A stretch of DNA of 64,000 nucleotides from positions 11,481,501 to 11,545,500 of the forward strand of contig NC_044581.1 of NCBI RefSeq assembly GCF_901933205.1, in the 5' to 3' direction. The position numbers and the translations under genes are program-made. Shown one piece after another: positions 13,905 through 26,129 of this stretch. The notes under the pieces are model-generated. The model was not told the DNA's origin and did no database searches. It was given only the letters and a program-made list of their open reading frames with translations. Within the stretch, counting starts at the first letter, position 1, and every line of letters starts with the position of its first letter. This DNA is from Camarhynchus parvulus. Lineage: Eukaryota; Chordata; Aves; Passeriformes; Thraupidae.

Positions 13905-14032
13905 TTGGCAAGACAGCGATGCCAAAATGTACAACGCTACTACCACAGGGAAGATTGAAAAAAATTGTGTGTATTGATCTGGATTCTGCCCTCGAACATT
14001 TTGCTGCCAACCAGAATATTAAGCAGGCTTAG
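13905..14032 (+). other. Candidate terminal exon, 41 codons then stop
   Basis: The acceptor TTTCTTTCATTACAG ends at 13904. Reading from 13907, the frame stays open for 41 codons to a TAG at 14030-14032, beginning GKTAMPKCTTLLPQGRLKK and ending ALEHFAANQNIKQA. The composition is mixed and soluble-looking, unlike the translated AT-rich noise elsewhere. There is an internal ATG at 13919. A second frame starting at 13905 reads 17 codons (LARQRCQNVQRYYHRED) and stops. I do not recognise either peptide. No nearby polyadenylation signal is obvious. The flanks to about 14220 also look unusually structured and may be conserved non-coding sequence instead. Confidence 0.27.
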
Positions 14033-14382
14033 CCCTTGTGAGTCACACTTGTAACAAATGATGATCTGTAGCTAATTTTTATAATGTGATAGACTTTAAT
14101 TACATGCTGAATCACTTGAATAGGGCAAATAAGTTTAAATTAAGAGGTTCTCGGTGTGGCTCAGGACACGTACGTGTTTTACGTGCAGGGTTAGTGATTT
14201 GGGGAGCAGGGTTTGAATAGCAGAACAGAAAATACTGAGTTTTAAAATATTTCTGCACATTATATCTGAACTATCATGCAGGACTGATTCTACCACAGAA
14301 ATCTTTGTTCTGGAATAAACAAAATGATGTGATTTGGCAAGGCAGTAACTCCAATGAAGACACTTAAAGCAGTTATTCCACT

Positions 14383-14412
14383 CCCCTTCCCACCCTCCCA
14401 GCCCCCTCCCCT
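14383..14412 (-). other. C-rich tract, G-quadruplex motif on minus strand
   Basis: The plus strand reads CCCC TT CCC A CCCT CCC AG CCCCC T CCCC, so the minus strand has at least four G-runs with loops of one to three bases. It sits about 350 bases downstream of the candidate exon end at 14032. Confidence 0.7.
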
Positions 14413-17400
14413 TGGGGCAGGCTGCTTTATCTAGAGCCAGCTGATGTTATCTCTAATGCCAGCAGCTTTTTACATATCCACGTTGAGTCCAGCAATTTCA
14501 TGACATAGGATGATAGTGTAGATTCCCACATTACCTAACAAAGTCTGAATTAAATAGTGTTTCTTTTATGCTTAATAGAGTGTCAGCACAGAGAACAGCA
14601 GGATCAAGTATTTGAGAAGCAGTGTAGGATGACAGCACAATAGTACATTTTTCCTGCTCATGTCTCACATCTCCAAAGGGAAAACTTCCCTTTGCCTGCT
14701 TCCCTGCCTTCTCCCTTGAGATGCATTCCCTGGTAGTCAGTCTCTTTGCATGTCCGGCCGCAGCTGAACTGGAGATGTGATCCCCTGTGACCATAGCCAA
14801 GCTCTGTAACCACATTCTCCTTTTCTAAGCTTCCACGGCACAAATAATGTCATTATATTTGCTTGTAAAGGTCTGTCAGGCACTTTGATGACAGCAGATA
14901 ATTCTGAAGAGCCTCACATAGGAAGGATACCAGAAACCAAAGAACCCCCACCACACTCATGTCAGCTATTTAAACAACCTTCCACCCCCAGACAGAAAAT
15001 TAGAGCCAGGCTCATTCCTTCAGACTGTGACGTTGCACCCCATCTCTCTGGATAATTATTATGAGTACACAAGCCCATGTTAGACATGCTTTGTCATGCC
15101 ATGTCATCTGGAAGCAACTCTAGGAAAGAGTTCTTTTATAAAAAAAGCAGCACACAACAGATTTAAGCTCCAGCAGATAAATATCTAAAAATGTTGCTTA
15201 CTCAGTAGAGAAAGTGTGTGCCCTTAGGTACTGTAGTGTGAAGGTAGTTACACACCCACGGGGCACATGACGTTGATGTGAGCCTGCTATTAGGCAAGAA
15301 GCATTAGAATATCAAGTAATTAATTCCTCCTTTCCTCCATCAGTATACCCCTTTGTCCAGTGTTCATTCCCTTGTCTCAGTGCAACCCAGCATGAGGGCT
15401 GAATATCATATCTCAGTGAAAATATAAGACCTTGGACCAATCCCTTTTCCTGATCCTTGATGAAATCCCAAATCAATCTCTAGTCATGATCAACCTCCTC
15501 TCCTCAGCTCCTGTCCTCCCAGCTGATAATTCTCAAATATCTCAAATATTAGGCACTGCCATCCATTCACACCGTTTACCAGCTACCCCACCAAGAAAAG
15601 AAAATATCTGCTTAAAAATTATATTCCTTGATATCTTCCTACTGCTGTATTTCATCCTATTTGCCCAAAGCACATGGTGTCTCCCTGTCTCTCTTGCTAT
15701 ATCCTACAGTGGTGTCGAAAAATTATTTCAAATGGTTCTTGCTTGGGTAGTCAAACACTTACTTTACCAAAGTGTGGCTGCAATGTACATGTTTATCTTT
15801 TTACTCAATGACTACTAAATGATACCTGAAAAAATAAGATATCAGCTAACATTTTGTTTTAGGGAAAGCTTTTAAATGAAGAAAAATCTGTATGCTAGTG
15901 AAATATATGCAAGTGTATAAATGTGACATCACTTTGAAAATTTTTTAAGTTATAAAATAATAAACAGCTCTTTATGAGATAGTTAAATTTTGTTAGATTT
16001 TAATCTAGCCATGGAATGAAAACAGTTTCCCATTTTGTAGTGTGTTACCAAGTAGTAGTAACTTCTTTCAAAATCAAATTTCTCCCTTTTAATAGGTAGC
16101 TATTTAAGTACCATGGAAACAAGGCAGTAGTGTTTTCTAAAATGTTTAGGAGTTCTCTGAATTTTTTTTAGCTCTCATTACAAATACGTAATTTTGCTCC
16201 TGCATCTGAGCAACCATGCTTCAAAAAATAAACTTGATATGATGGGGTTTTACCAGGGACAAAGTTCATGAAAGTAAATTGTAACTGCTTTTATTTTCTA
16301 CTTAAAATTTGATTAGGAGAACAGCATACTTGGAAACATGATTTGAGACGTGACTTTACTGTCAAATAACTCCTTGAATGACTGCCACAATTGCAAATTA
16401 TTGTGTGGTTGTAGGTGACATCAGAGACAAGATTGCTGTGAAATTCAGTGTGTTTGTTCATGTAGTGCTTCCTTTATGACTGTGTTCTAGAAGATGGAAT
16501 AGACATCTTTGGAAACCATGCTGCTCTTGACTGAGCTGCTAATTGTACAAGACTGATTTGGATCAATATGCTTAAATGATGGACAATTTGTTCTTCCAGG
16601 GTTCCACTTCACTCTGTAAACTGGAGAAGAGTTCAAGCAGAGCTCAAGGGAGATGTAAGTAAAATTCTGCTACATAGAAGAGTGGATTTAGTCCTCAGAC
16701 CTGACCCCGTCACTTAGAGGTAGCAATCTTCACTCATCAAATCACTTTGCAAGTACAAGCTTGGATCTTCTTCAGCAGTCTTTTCCACTAGCAAAGTTTC
16801 TATTCTTAATCTTTTTCTTAATATTAAAAGAAAAAAAAATCCATTAGTAAAATTAATAATGAAGGAGCAATGTGCTTGAAGCAAAAGTGTCAAGAAATGA
16901 CTTATTTTTTTTCTGAATACTGAAAAAAAAGGGTGAATTCTTACCCCATCTTATTTTTTTGCTGTCATAGGACTCTAAAATTCTTGCCTTATGCTGTCCT
17001 ACTCAGTGTTTAATTTTTTCTGTCTCTGAGGGTGTAGCTCATCATATAAAAGGAGAACACATTGGAAAAATACAATTGTTCCCTATGTTCTCCAAACAGT
17101 CTTGTTATGCAAGGTCCTCTTCTAAAATACATCTGTCACACTCTATGAAACATTTATATGGCCTCTGTTTTCATATCTCACCATCCTAATGCTTCCCAAG
17201 ATATAGCTGTGAAACAAGAAGTTACTACTGTCCCTGTTATGGTGAGGGGAAATTAAAGTACAAAGTGCCTACGTGAATTGGCAAAATCACAAAAGAGGCC
17301 AATAAGGGAGCAGGAAATTGAATACCAACCTTATAGCTCAGCCAGTGTGTCAGCCTTCTCTTTGAAAAGAATAAATGGTCCTGGAACTACTGAATGGTTA

Positions 17401-20400
17401 TTGAAATCAATATGCAAGAAATAAATAGGAGATGTTTTTTTTTTCCATAATTTTGCATCTGAGATAATGTTTATATTTCAAATTTCAAAACTGATGTACT
17501 TTCTAAGAACAAAAGCTAGTCAGATTAAGCAGAATGAGTGAAATATTTTAATGCCATAGAATTCTGAAGAAATGAATGTAAATCACAGTCATATGCATAT
17601 ACTAGTGTAATTTATGCGACTGTATATACACACATACATATATTCTATTTCAGAAGAGTTATCTCACTTCTGATTTTATTGTTAAAGACATTTTCTGTCA
17701 AGGCAAGAGAAAAACAAGCTCCAAATTTTTGTACATCTTGCTGACAAAATATGCTTTTTTGTCCCGTGTTAGTCAATACATCTGGCATATCTTACATAAC
17801 TTTATTTATTAGTGTTACATAATGGATTTCTATTTTTATTGATTCGATTCTCACAATTGAAAAGCCCACAGTTTTTAGAAATAGATTCAGTATCAACTGT
17901 CTTTCCAGCTATAAACTACAGATGTACCTGCTAATATTGCATGTGCTTCAGTATCTTCATTCAACAACCTTATTTTAGTACATCAAGGCTCTGAAATGCT
18001 AAGACTCAAACAAAAATCAAGAAGACAGAACATGGCATATTTCTGAATGGTATTCAATGCTAATTATTAGCTATGTCAAGGAGGCCTGGAGTTATAATAG
18101 TGAAGTCATTAGCCTGACTGTTTATAACATATTCTTTAACTACAATGTAGCATTAAAGAGTCAACTACTCACATTTTCTACTCAGGTGGAGACATTTATG
18201 ACCAAACAGAAATTCTATACGGTTTGATTTTCCTGACATTTTGCTCAGCTGTTCACTACATATTGGAAACCATGATTACTAAATTGTTTGCTAAATTAAT
18301 TATAAAATTTAATGAATCAGAGAAATATACTTTACCAAGAATTATATTTAATGGGAATGAGCCTATGTCCTAACAATAGAATTGGTGCAAAGAAGAAAAG
18401 AGAATTTAGGAGAACTTCCTACTATGAAATGAAGTGACTAGAAACAAAAGAAAAAAATCTATACTTTTCCTTACCCAGGTTTTACTTTTATGGTTCAAGT
18501 CAGAAATAAAGGTAGATGAAATCTTAACATATTTGCAATGAAAATGCTTTGAAATTTTATTAGAATTTCATCTCCCTTTTTGGGCCATTTATCATCAAAT
18601 TCATTTCAGTCAATGACAGCTCTATAGTGATCTCCTATTTATATGAAAAGAGCTTTTTTCCAGTGTCATGTCTCTCAATCCATCTATTTTATGCTTCTTC
18701 AGATTTGTTTACTAAACATATAAATTTTAAGGCTCTTTAAAATAATAAGCATCTTTCTGAATCAGTTTATTCCGTTCTCATATACCTTGACTTTTGAGGC
18801 ATTATTTTATGTGAAAACTTTACATGTTGTGAGTTATTGCTGTAAATTGAGAATGGATTTTTCCAACTAAGCAGAACCTTTTTAGTGTTGCAAAATACCA
18901 GTAACTTTAGCAGCCACGTATATTTGATGTCAAGAAAAAGGAAGAGGATTAAGAGTTGGAATAATTAGTATTGGAAACTGATCTTCATTCTGAACTTTGG
19001 AGGAAATGAATGGGTGAGTTTTTGACAGAGACTTTTAATCGCTCCTTTTATAAATAGTGAGTCTCTTCACTTCCTCTGCTTAAAAACCTTTTTTTTTTCT
19101 TTTCAGACATTTCCTTTCAGACTTTGAACTGGTTCTTCTAGTCCTAGCAATTGACATTATAAACACACAAATAAAATCTAATGTCTTTGAAAAACACCCT
19201 GAATGGGAAACGACAATTCCTTTGACAAAACGTGTGATACTCACTGTAAGGTTGAGAACAAAATTAGTGTGTGCAATGGACATCACCCCAGCCCAGTGCC
19301 AGTGAATGAACCAGCAATCCCTGAAGCAAAATTCATGACTTTCTAAAAACTTTAGCAAAGTGCTGTTACAAATTGGATTTTTGAATTAGGCTTGTAAGGG
19401 ATACATCAGAATTGCCTGAGCCTTAGAGCTCAGTAGCTCAGTAAATTGTTCAGCTCCATGGTAAGACACTTGGATAAAGGATGGAGAGGGTATGATAGAC
19501 CCTTGAGAACATAACAAATTTAGATAATTTCTGACATTCAGAATGATGAGCAGCTCAGTGGTAGCTGCTTAGTTAGGCAGATATTCCATTCAGTTTTATT
19601 TTATCTTAAAAATGCAATGTGTATCTGATATCAGAAACTTGGCATCATCACTGATAATACGTTGATCTATTCAGGGTGAGAAATTACCAGAAGTGGTTTA
19701 ATGTCTTTAACACAAAAATGAGGAAGTGTCAGAGCTTTTAGAAATGTATGTAAATTTTGAACTACCCAATTTTCAATCTACAAATACTTTTATTTACAGG
19801 AATAATTGCATCTGCCAATGTGCTAGAAGAATAGTTACTTTTTTTCCTCAGTGCTATTTATCTCATTGTATTAAAACAGCACTTCCAGCCCTAACAGATC
19901 AACACTGATATAATATCATTGGTAATACAAGGTACTTCTGAATCATATGGAAGATCAGTATAATCGAAAATCAATGATCTAAACTGAGGCTGGTTGTTCT
20001 ATAATGTGGTTTATGTAATTTGATAATGCCAATCCTAATGGAGTTAAATATAATCCATCGAAATTTCAGGATGCAAGGGTCAATAGGGAGTGCAATGCTT
20101 CACTTCCCAGCAATTACCACTTATTACTGGGGCAATGCTTTTTCTTTGCTGTTCTGCTTGCCTCAATAAATAATATTTGGAGACCCTGCAGCTGCAGTCA
20201 ATAGAGTACAGTTTTATTGTCACAGCTTCATAGTCAGATCAATACCAACTCTTCTGAGACATGGGAGAGAACCACCACACGCCAGTCTAATGAAACCATG
20301 TGTTTTTATGATTCTGAAATTATACATTTTATTCATTGCTCATGCTTAATGTCACTGCTGCTTTTAATAGGCCCCTTTTGACTAAACTTTTATGTGCCCT

Positions 20401-22399
20401 TCACATGACATTTATGTGTACAAAGAAAGGGAATTTGTGTTCTTAAAATGAGTTATAGTGAACCAAAATTGCAAACATTTCCTGATTTTTTTGTCATGTC
20501 GAGTTCAGTTACAACATTTCCCTACACTGCTCTTGCAGGGTTTGAGAATAAACTAGAAAATAATAAAAGTGTCTAAGTGGACCTCATGCTGCCATTTAAA
20601 ATCCACTGAAGCACAATGTAAATTTCACTCAGGAGTGTGATTCTGCATTGGTTAAAAAACCCAATCATTTTAAAATATGTCCAAATATTATCTACATCTT
20701 TATGAAAATTTATATGTTACAGCTTTCTCTGAAAACATTGGACTCAGTTTGGCTGTGCAATTCTAAAAGCTCAAAAGATTTAAAAGAAGTTCCATCAAAG
20801 GAGCCTGGGCTCAATTCAGGAAGATTTAAGATGCAAGTTAAAGTCTCTTGTGTGAACACCAGTAGTGATGTAAATAAGCATCAGTGAGTAGCATCATTCC
20901 ATGGAAACAATTTTATTTACAATTATTTTTCAACTATTACTTGTATTTTTTACATCTCAAGCCAGTGATGATTTGTCACAGGATGATAGAAATAAGGTGA
21001 TCAGTCATATCCATTGGGTTAACATAGACTTCTTTCAAGGAAAGCTTTGGAAACACCAAAAGCTCAATTTCTGCTGCTGTTAAAAATCCCAGAAGATGTA
21101 TAGACACTGAAAGTCTGTTCAATGATTTAAAGCCAGGTAAAAAAGGCGAGGAAGGATTTCAACATTTCTTTAAAACAGAGCCCCTCTTTCCAACACCTTC
21201 AGGAGGGAATTTTCCTTTGCAGTAGCGTAAATATTTATAACACTCACCACCACCTGCACAATCATCCCCATAAACTGATATGCTCTCATAACTACTGGTA
21301 ATGAAATGTGTTTTACACTACAAGCCTTTGGCAATGTGTCTGTGCAGCACAGACTTTATCAAAACAAGAGCACCAGCAAGCTCCAGCCACTGCTGTGGCA
21401 CAGCCACTGGCTATTTTGAGGTGTTTTCTTTCCCAAACACGCATCCCACGTGCACATATATATGTATACAAAACTAGAGGAAGCAGTGTTGCTGGCTTAG
21501 AGACAGAGTCTTGGGATTCAGGTTTTATTCCTATTTTTTTCCCACTGATTTATGGTTAAACTTTTGGGAACTTTATCTGAAGTTGCCACTTAAAAAATGG
21601 AATATCAATACCTGATTATTTTCTCTGCTTTGAGATTAATTAATGAAAAATGGCATGTGTGATGTAAACACTTAGTGAGCAACATTTACATTTGTAGGTT
21701 TCCAGGCTTTAAATAACTATTTTGGAGCAGAAAATGTATAGTTACCTCATTTTAGAATAACAATGATTGTTCTGTTTGGGACACCAAAGTTACCAAAGCA
21801 AAGTTACTCAACTATATCAGTGACAATTTGGGACAGATTCCAGTTTTTAATGATTTTAGAAAAATTATGAATTTGAATAATAATGTCGAAGCAGAAAAAT
21901 TAAAATTAATAAATGTCTTAATTTTAAATCTCTCCAGAAGGTATAATTACCTAAAATCATGTCTGAGATCCAAAATTTTGTTTATCGTGTCTGAACAATC
22001 TTTGTGGATTTTTTGGTCTTTATCCAGATTCATATAGTTTCAAAACCTTATAAAGGAATAAGTAAGATAGAGTTCCAGATTTGCAATAAAATTTTGGCAG
22101 AAGAGACATTCATCTTTATGTCCAACTGTAAAAATCCTCTCACAGTATATGTATATATATAAAAAGGCAGCTAGTTTTGCACACTGAGGACATAATCTGG
22201 ATAAAGACCATACAATAATAAAAGCTGAATACAATAGAAGTCTCTTCCACTGATTGCAATGGATATTGGATAGGGTCCTAAAGGAAAATGAAGGCATTTA
22301 TCCAATGAAGCACTTAAACATGAGAATAGTCTCACTTAAATCTCATTGAAAACCTCTTAGTTTTGGTTTCAGCGGGATTGTTTGCAGGATGAGCAAGGA
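14413..22399. other. AT-rich unique sequence with one candidate exon, otherwise no gene seen
   Basis: The longest frame, 128 codons at 15432-15818, contains a leucine/isoleucine/phenylalanine-rich segment typical of translated AT-rich DNA. It has no domain and no splice support, so I do not call it a gene. A small (CTCAAATAT)2 repeat lies at 15532-15549. Confidence 0.55.
16600..16654 (+). other. Candidate short exon, 55 bases
   Basis: The acceptor TTGTTCTTCCAG ends at 16599 and a consensus donor GTAAGT begins at 16655. Two of the three frames are open across the 55 bases; one reads VPLHSVNWRRVQAELKGD, the other GSTSLCKLEKSSSRAQGR. With so short a segment an open frame is weak evidence. The case rests on the pair of good splice signals. 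No family is recognised. Confidence 0.25.
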
Positions 22400-22660
22400 C
22401 TCTATGATCAGGGATAACAGAACAAGGCCTCTGGTGCCATACACCTGGAGCACACCTTTGTGCCAAGGAATGCAGAGTCTGCTCCTCATCTTTGAACAGC
22501 TGCAGTGGCTGAAGCAGAGCTGAGGAGGAGCTGCCCAGCCAGGGGATGGGGTGAGTGTCACACATCCCCACTGCCTTCCCAGCAGGGACTGATCCCTGTG
22601 CTACATCCTGCATAGGGTGGGGCTGTTCCCAGCCTCCCCCCACCCCATTGGTTCTGCTGC
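22400..22660. other. Moderately GC-rich patch of unknown origin
   Basis: GC-rich unique sequence (AGCTGAGGAGGAGCTGCCCA, then CAGCCTCCCCCCACCCC) lies between AT-rich flanks. Minus-strand frames of 123 and 72 codons overlap here in different frames, without a domain. It may be a remnant of an old insertion. I recognise no family. Confidence 0.4.
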
Positions 22661-25600
22661 TGAACCTGTTGGGCCATTCAGACAGGTGCTTATTCCATAC
22701 CAAAGAGCACCCAAGAAATTAAAATGTGGGACTTCTTCCACCTTCAGACCCTCTTTGTAACAATTTTCTGAGTGCATGATAGGGAAGTTTTGTATGATAG
22801 TATAAGTTGTATTTTAGCATTAGTTGTATGATGGCAGATGGGAGGATATTGTTTAGTTATGAACTTGTAAAGGTGAACAGGAAAGCACAGCTTATCCCAA
22901 CATAAAAATAGTCCATACTGTAAAATCTAAGAGTAGGATATTATTGTAAATTTCAAATCAATTTTTAAGAATACACCAAGTTATTTCTTAGTTATCAAGA
23001 GAAGTGCGTACAGTATGTGTAGAGATTAAAACTATGCAGTACTTTCTCTTTAAATTGTCATATATAGGCTTTGATTATTCAGTGAAAATGGAACAGCTAA
23101 AAAAGTTCTGCTTTGACAGTCCTTGTATCCTTGACATACAAATCTTACAGGCAGAAGAAACGTAAAATGAGATTACATATTAATTGCTGAGAAGAATCCA
23201 AGAGCAGAACAGGTACATTTCTGTGTGATTTTTATAATGAATCACTTGACAAATGAGATGACTGTTGTGTACAGAAGTTGTACCAGTATTTTTTCCTAAT
23301 AGAAACATTTTTAGGTGGAGACATGCTCATATATTTTATGATGAAATGGTATTGAAAATGGCTATGCCTTGGGAAATGAATGGGATCTTATATTGTCACT
23401 GAACATATTGAAAGTCACTAAGAACTATAAGTTAACTCCTTATGGTTCTCATTTGGAATGTGTCAAAGCATCACTAGAACTAGATAATTCATTACAATCC
23501 AGTGCAGTTAAGCGCCTCATAAAGTTAATATTCAGCACTTGTATTTTCAGCACTTTCACTTCTGTAGGTTTTTAGACATGATGTTTAATCCAAACTGGTA
23601 TTGACATAATTATTTCATTTTGCCTTGTGTCAGTGTGAGATAGTAATATTTTTCTTTATTGAATGTTTTCCCATAGTCAGAGCATTTATCATGTTACAGC
23701 ACAACAGAAAAACAACTGAAAATACACCATTCCCATGGGGGAGCACATGGCATTTATGAAAGGACCAGAACTTTCAGACCTTTTTCTGAGTCTTCCAAGA
23801 AATAATATCTCTCTTCTGCTTTACAAAAAAAGCACAATATGGGACTGAGGAAAAAGTTATTTTTTAATAGTTATTCAATTTATGTTTTGCTATGTAAGGG
23901 ATTTACAGATTTTCCATGCTTTTCATAATAGACACCAGAAAATAGGCTGTAGCTTTCCTCTTATTTACCCATACAGTACATAGAAGACAAGAAAATATCA
24001 TCACACCAGTAAAGTCTAAGTTATATGCTACTGTCTTACCTTTGTTCCTCAAAATGAAAATATTTTGACAATGAAGTGATATCCAGGTTTCCTAGATTTT
24101 GTTTTAGTGAGTACTACCACAATCATAATTTTCCCTGTAAAACTTAACCCCCACCAACTTCCTTTTAAAAACAGGCAATGATTCTGATCTTTATATTTGC
24201 TTTATATTGTCTTTTTATGATGCAAAAAATGAAAAAAAAAAGAATAACTTAATATTTATGAAATGCTAGCATATGATTTAATTTGGATTAAAAGAATGAC
24301 TAACAGTGTTATTGAAATAATCATGGTGTAAAAATGTGTGTGGGAATATTTCTAGTAAGAAGAAACTTTTTTTGGCAGTTTTGTTTTAAATAACCATAAT
24401 TTTTCATTTTATCAATTAGCCTAAAAAAAATATTGTCACTTCTTAGAAATCCTATTATGAAATATAATAATGATGATAAAGTATCTTTGAAATGTTTTTA
24501 TCTAGAATTGTGTAAAATTGTGATGTTTGAAAAGAAATAGAATTATAATATTATCTAAAGTCCATTGCAATTATTGCCTGAAGTCACAGACAATTACATA
24601 TGATTTGAGTGTGTGCAGTTACACCAGTTCTGGAATTAATTCACGCATTGGTTGTTTTATGTATACTTTGTGATTCTGTTCAGTGTCACAAAATATATTG
24701 AAAACTCTTAACACCTTTTAAAACTCGATTCACTTCTGATGCAATAACAGAGATTGGTCCAATAAAGTAGAATGAAAATCTATTTGTGAACCTTTTTGTT
24801 GAAGTATATTAAAAAAAAAAAACTCCTGTCATTTGAGCTTACCTTATAAAATGTTTACATGCCATTAAATAGTACTAACATCTCCTGTGTAAATTAAATG
24901 GGCTGTGATGTTCCCTATGTCCTAAAGAGCAGTAGTACTTGAGGCTATAAAAATACCTTCATGTAATAAATCAAATGCTCTGCTCCTAAAACTGGAATTA
25001 TAAAAATAAAGGGACAAAATCCCAGCCTAATTAGCTTGTCTGTACAAGCATTGCTCTGCAAGCACTATAAACAAAAGTATGTTTAAACTACACTAGTTCC
25101 GACCACTCAGCATATTTTAAGAGCTAGTACCTGATGCAGGAGGGAGAATTTACTTGTCAGAATAATTTTGAGAAATAATTTTGAAGTATGTGTGCTATTT
25201 TGTTAAAGATCTTCCCATCTATGTAAATAAAAGGTAGTGGGTAACACGTTTTTACAGTATAGAATTTTGACACAGCGCTCTAAATTCAAAGGGGAGGCAG
25301 GGAGTTGAAGTTGATCCTTTTATTACTAACTTAAAATATTTGCTTTCATCCATTTACTGATGTGTATGTGTAACACAGCCTAACCTGGCATGAAGGCAGG
25401 TACAAATGTTAGTCTGAACTAGTAACCTTTTTTTTCTCAGCTTGCATGTTTCTGCATGCCATGATAGTTTCTATCTTTGTTACATTCCACTGAACCTTTT
25501 GCAAATGAAGTTTGCCAGTACAAGACTTAGCCAAACCTTTCTGTTTTCATTTAATTTCACTTTTGGAAGTATTTTTTGTTTCAGCTGTATAGAGAAGTGG

Positions 25601-26129
25601 TATCTTCAGGTAAACCTATTCTACAAAGAATGAAATGTATATTGTAGTGGCTGAGGGGAGGTCACCTGATCAATTTTCAGCTAGAAATACTTTTCTGTCT
25701 GCTACAAAATTGTCTGCTACAAAACTGAAATTTAGGTGAGACCTGAAAGAATTATTTCAGTGAGGAATAGCTGCTTTATAAGGCGCTTTTTTTTAACATT
25801 GAAACATAATTGGATATTAATTGAATCTATATGCAATAGGTACTATGAATATGACATGCCTTATGGTTTAGGTCTCACCTAGACTGATCCTTAAATAAGT
25901 ACTTATTGACTATATCCCCACAAATTGTAGTATTTGATGTTACAACTGTTCCCATGTGTGTCACTAGTTGGTATAACAAAGTGCTGGGAGGCTGCAGCCT
26001 GCACTGCTCTCTGTTTCCTTGAAGATGAGCACACAAATTCTCCAGATACAAAGCCAGCTTGTATTAACATCCAAAAAAAAATAAACTTGAGCATGTAATT
26101 CTTTAATGATACAAAAAGATTAAAGAGGT
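22661..26129. other. AT-rich unique sequence, no gene seen
   Basis: Poly-A/T runs (for example near 24230 and 24810) and one 15-bp duplication. No frame above 70 codons. Confidence 0.6.
25696..25725. repeat. 15-bp tandem duplication
   Basis: TGTCTGCTACAAAAT is followed by the same 15 bases with only the last one changed (C). A recent local duplication. Confidence 0.9.

Noticed and set aside
15432..15818. 128-codon frame with a hydrophobic segment
   Set aside because: Hydrophobic run typical of translated T-rich DNA. No signal peptide logic, domain or splice evidence.
22332..22703. 123-codon minus-strand frame as a possible gene or retroviral piece
   Set aside because: No retroviral or other domain, overlapped by another frame, and explained by a GC-rich patch.
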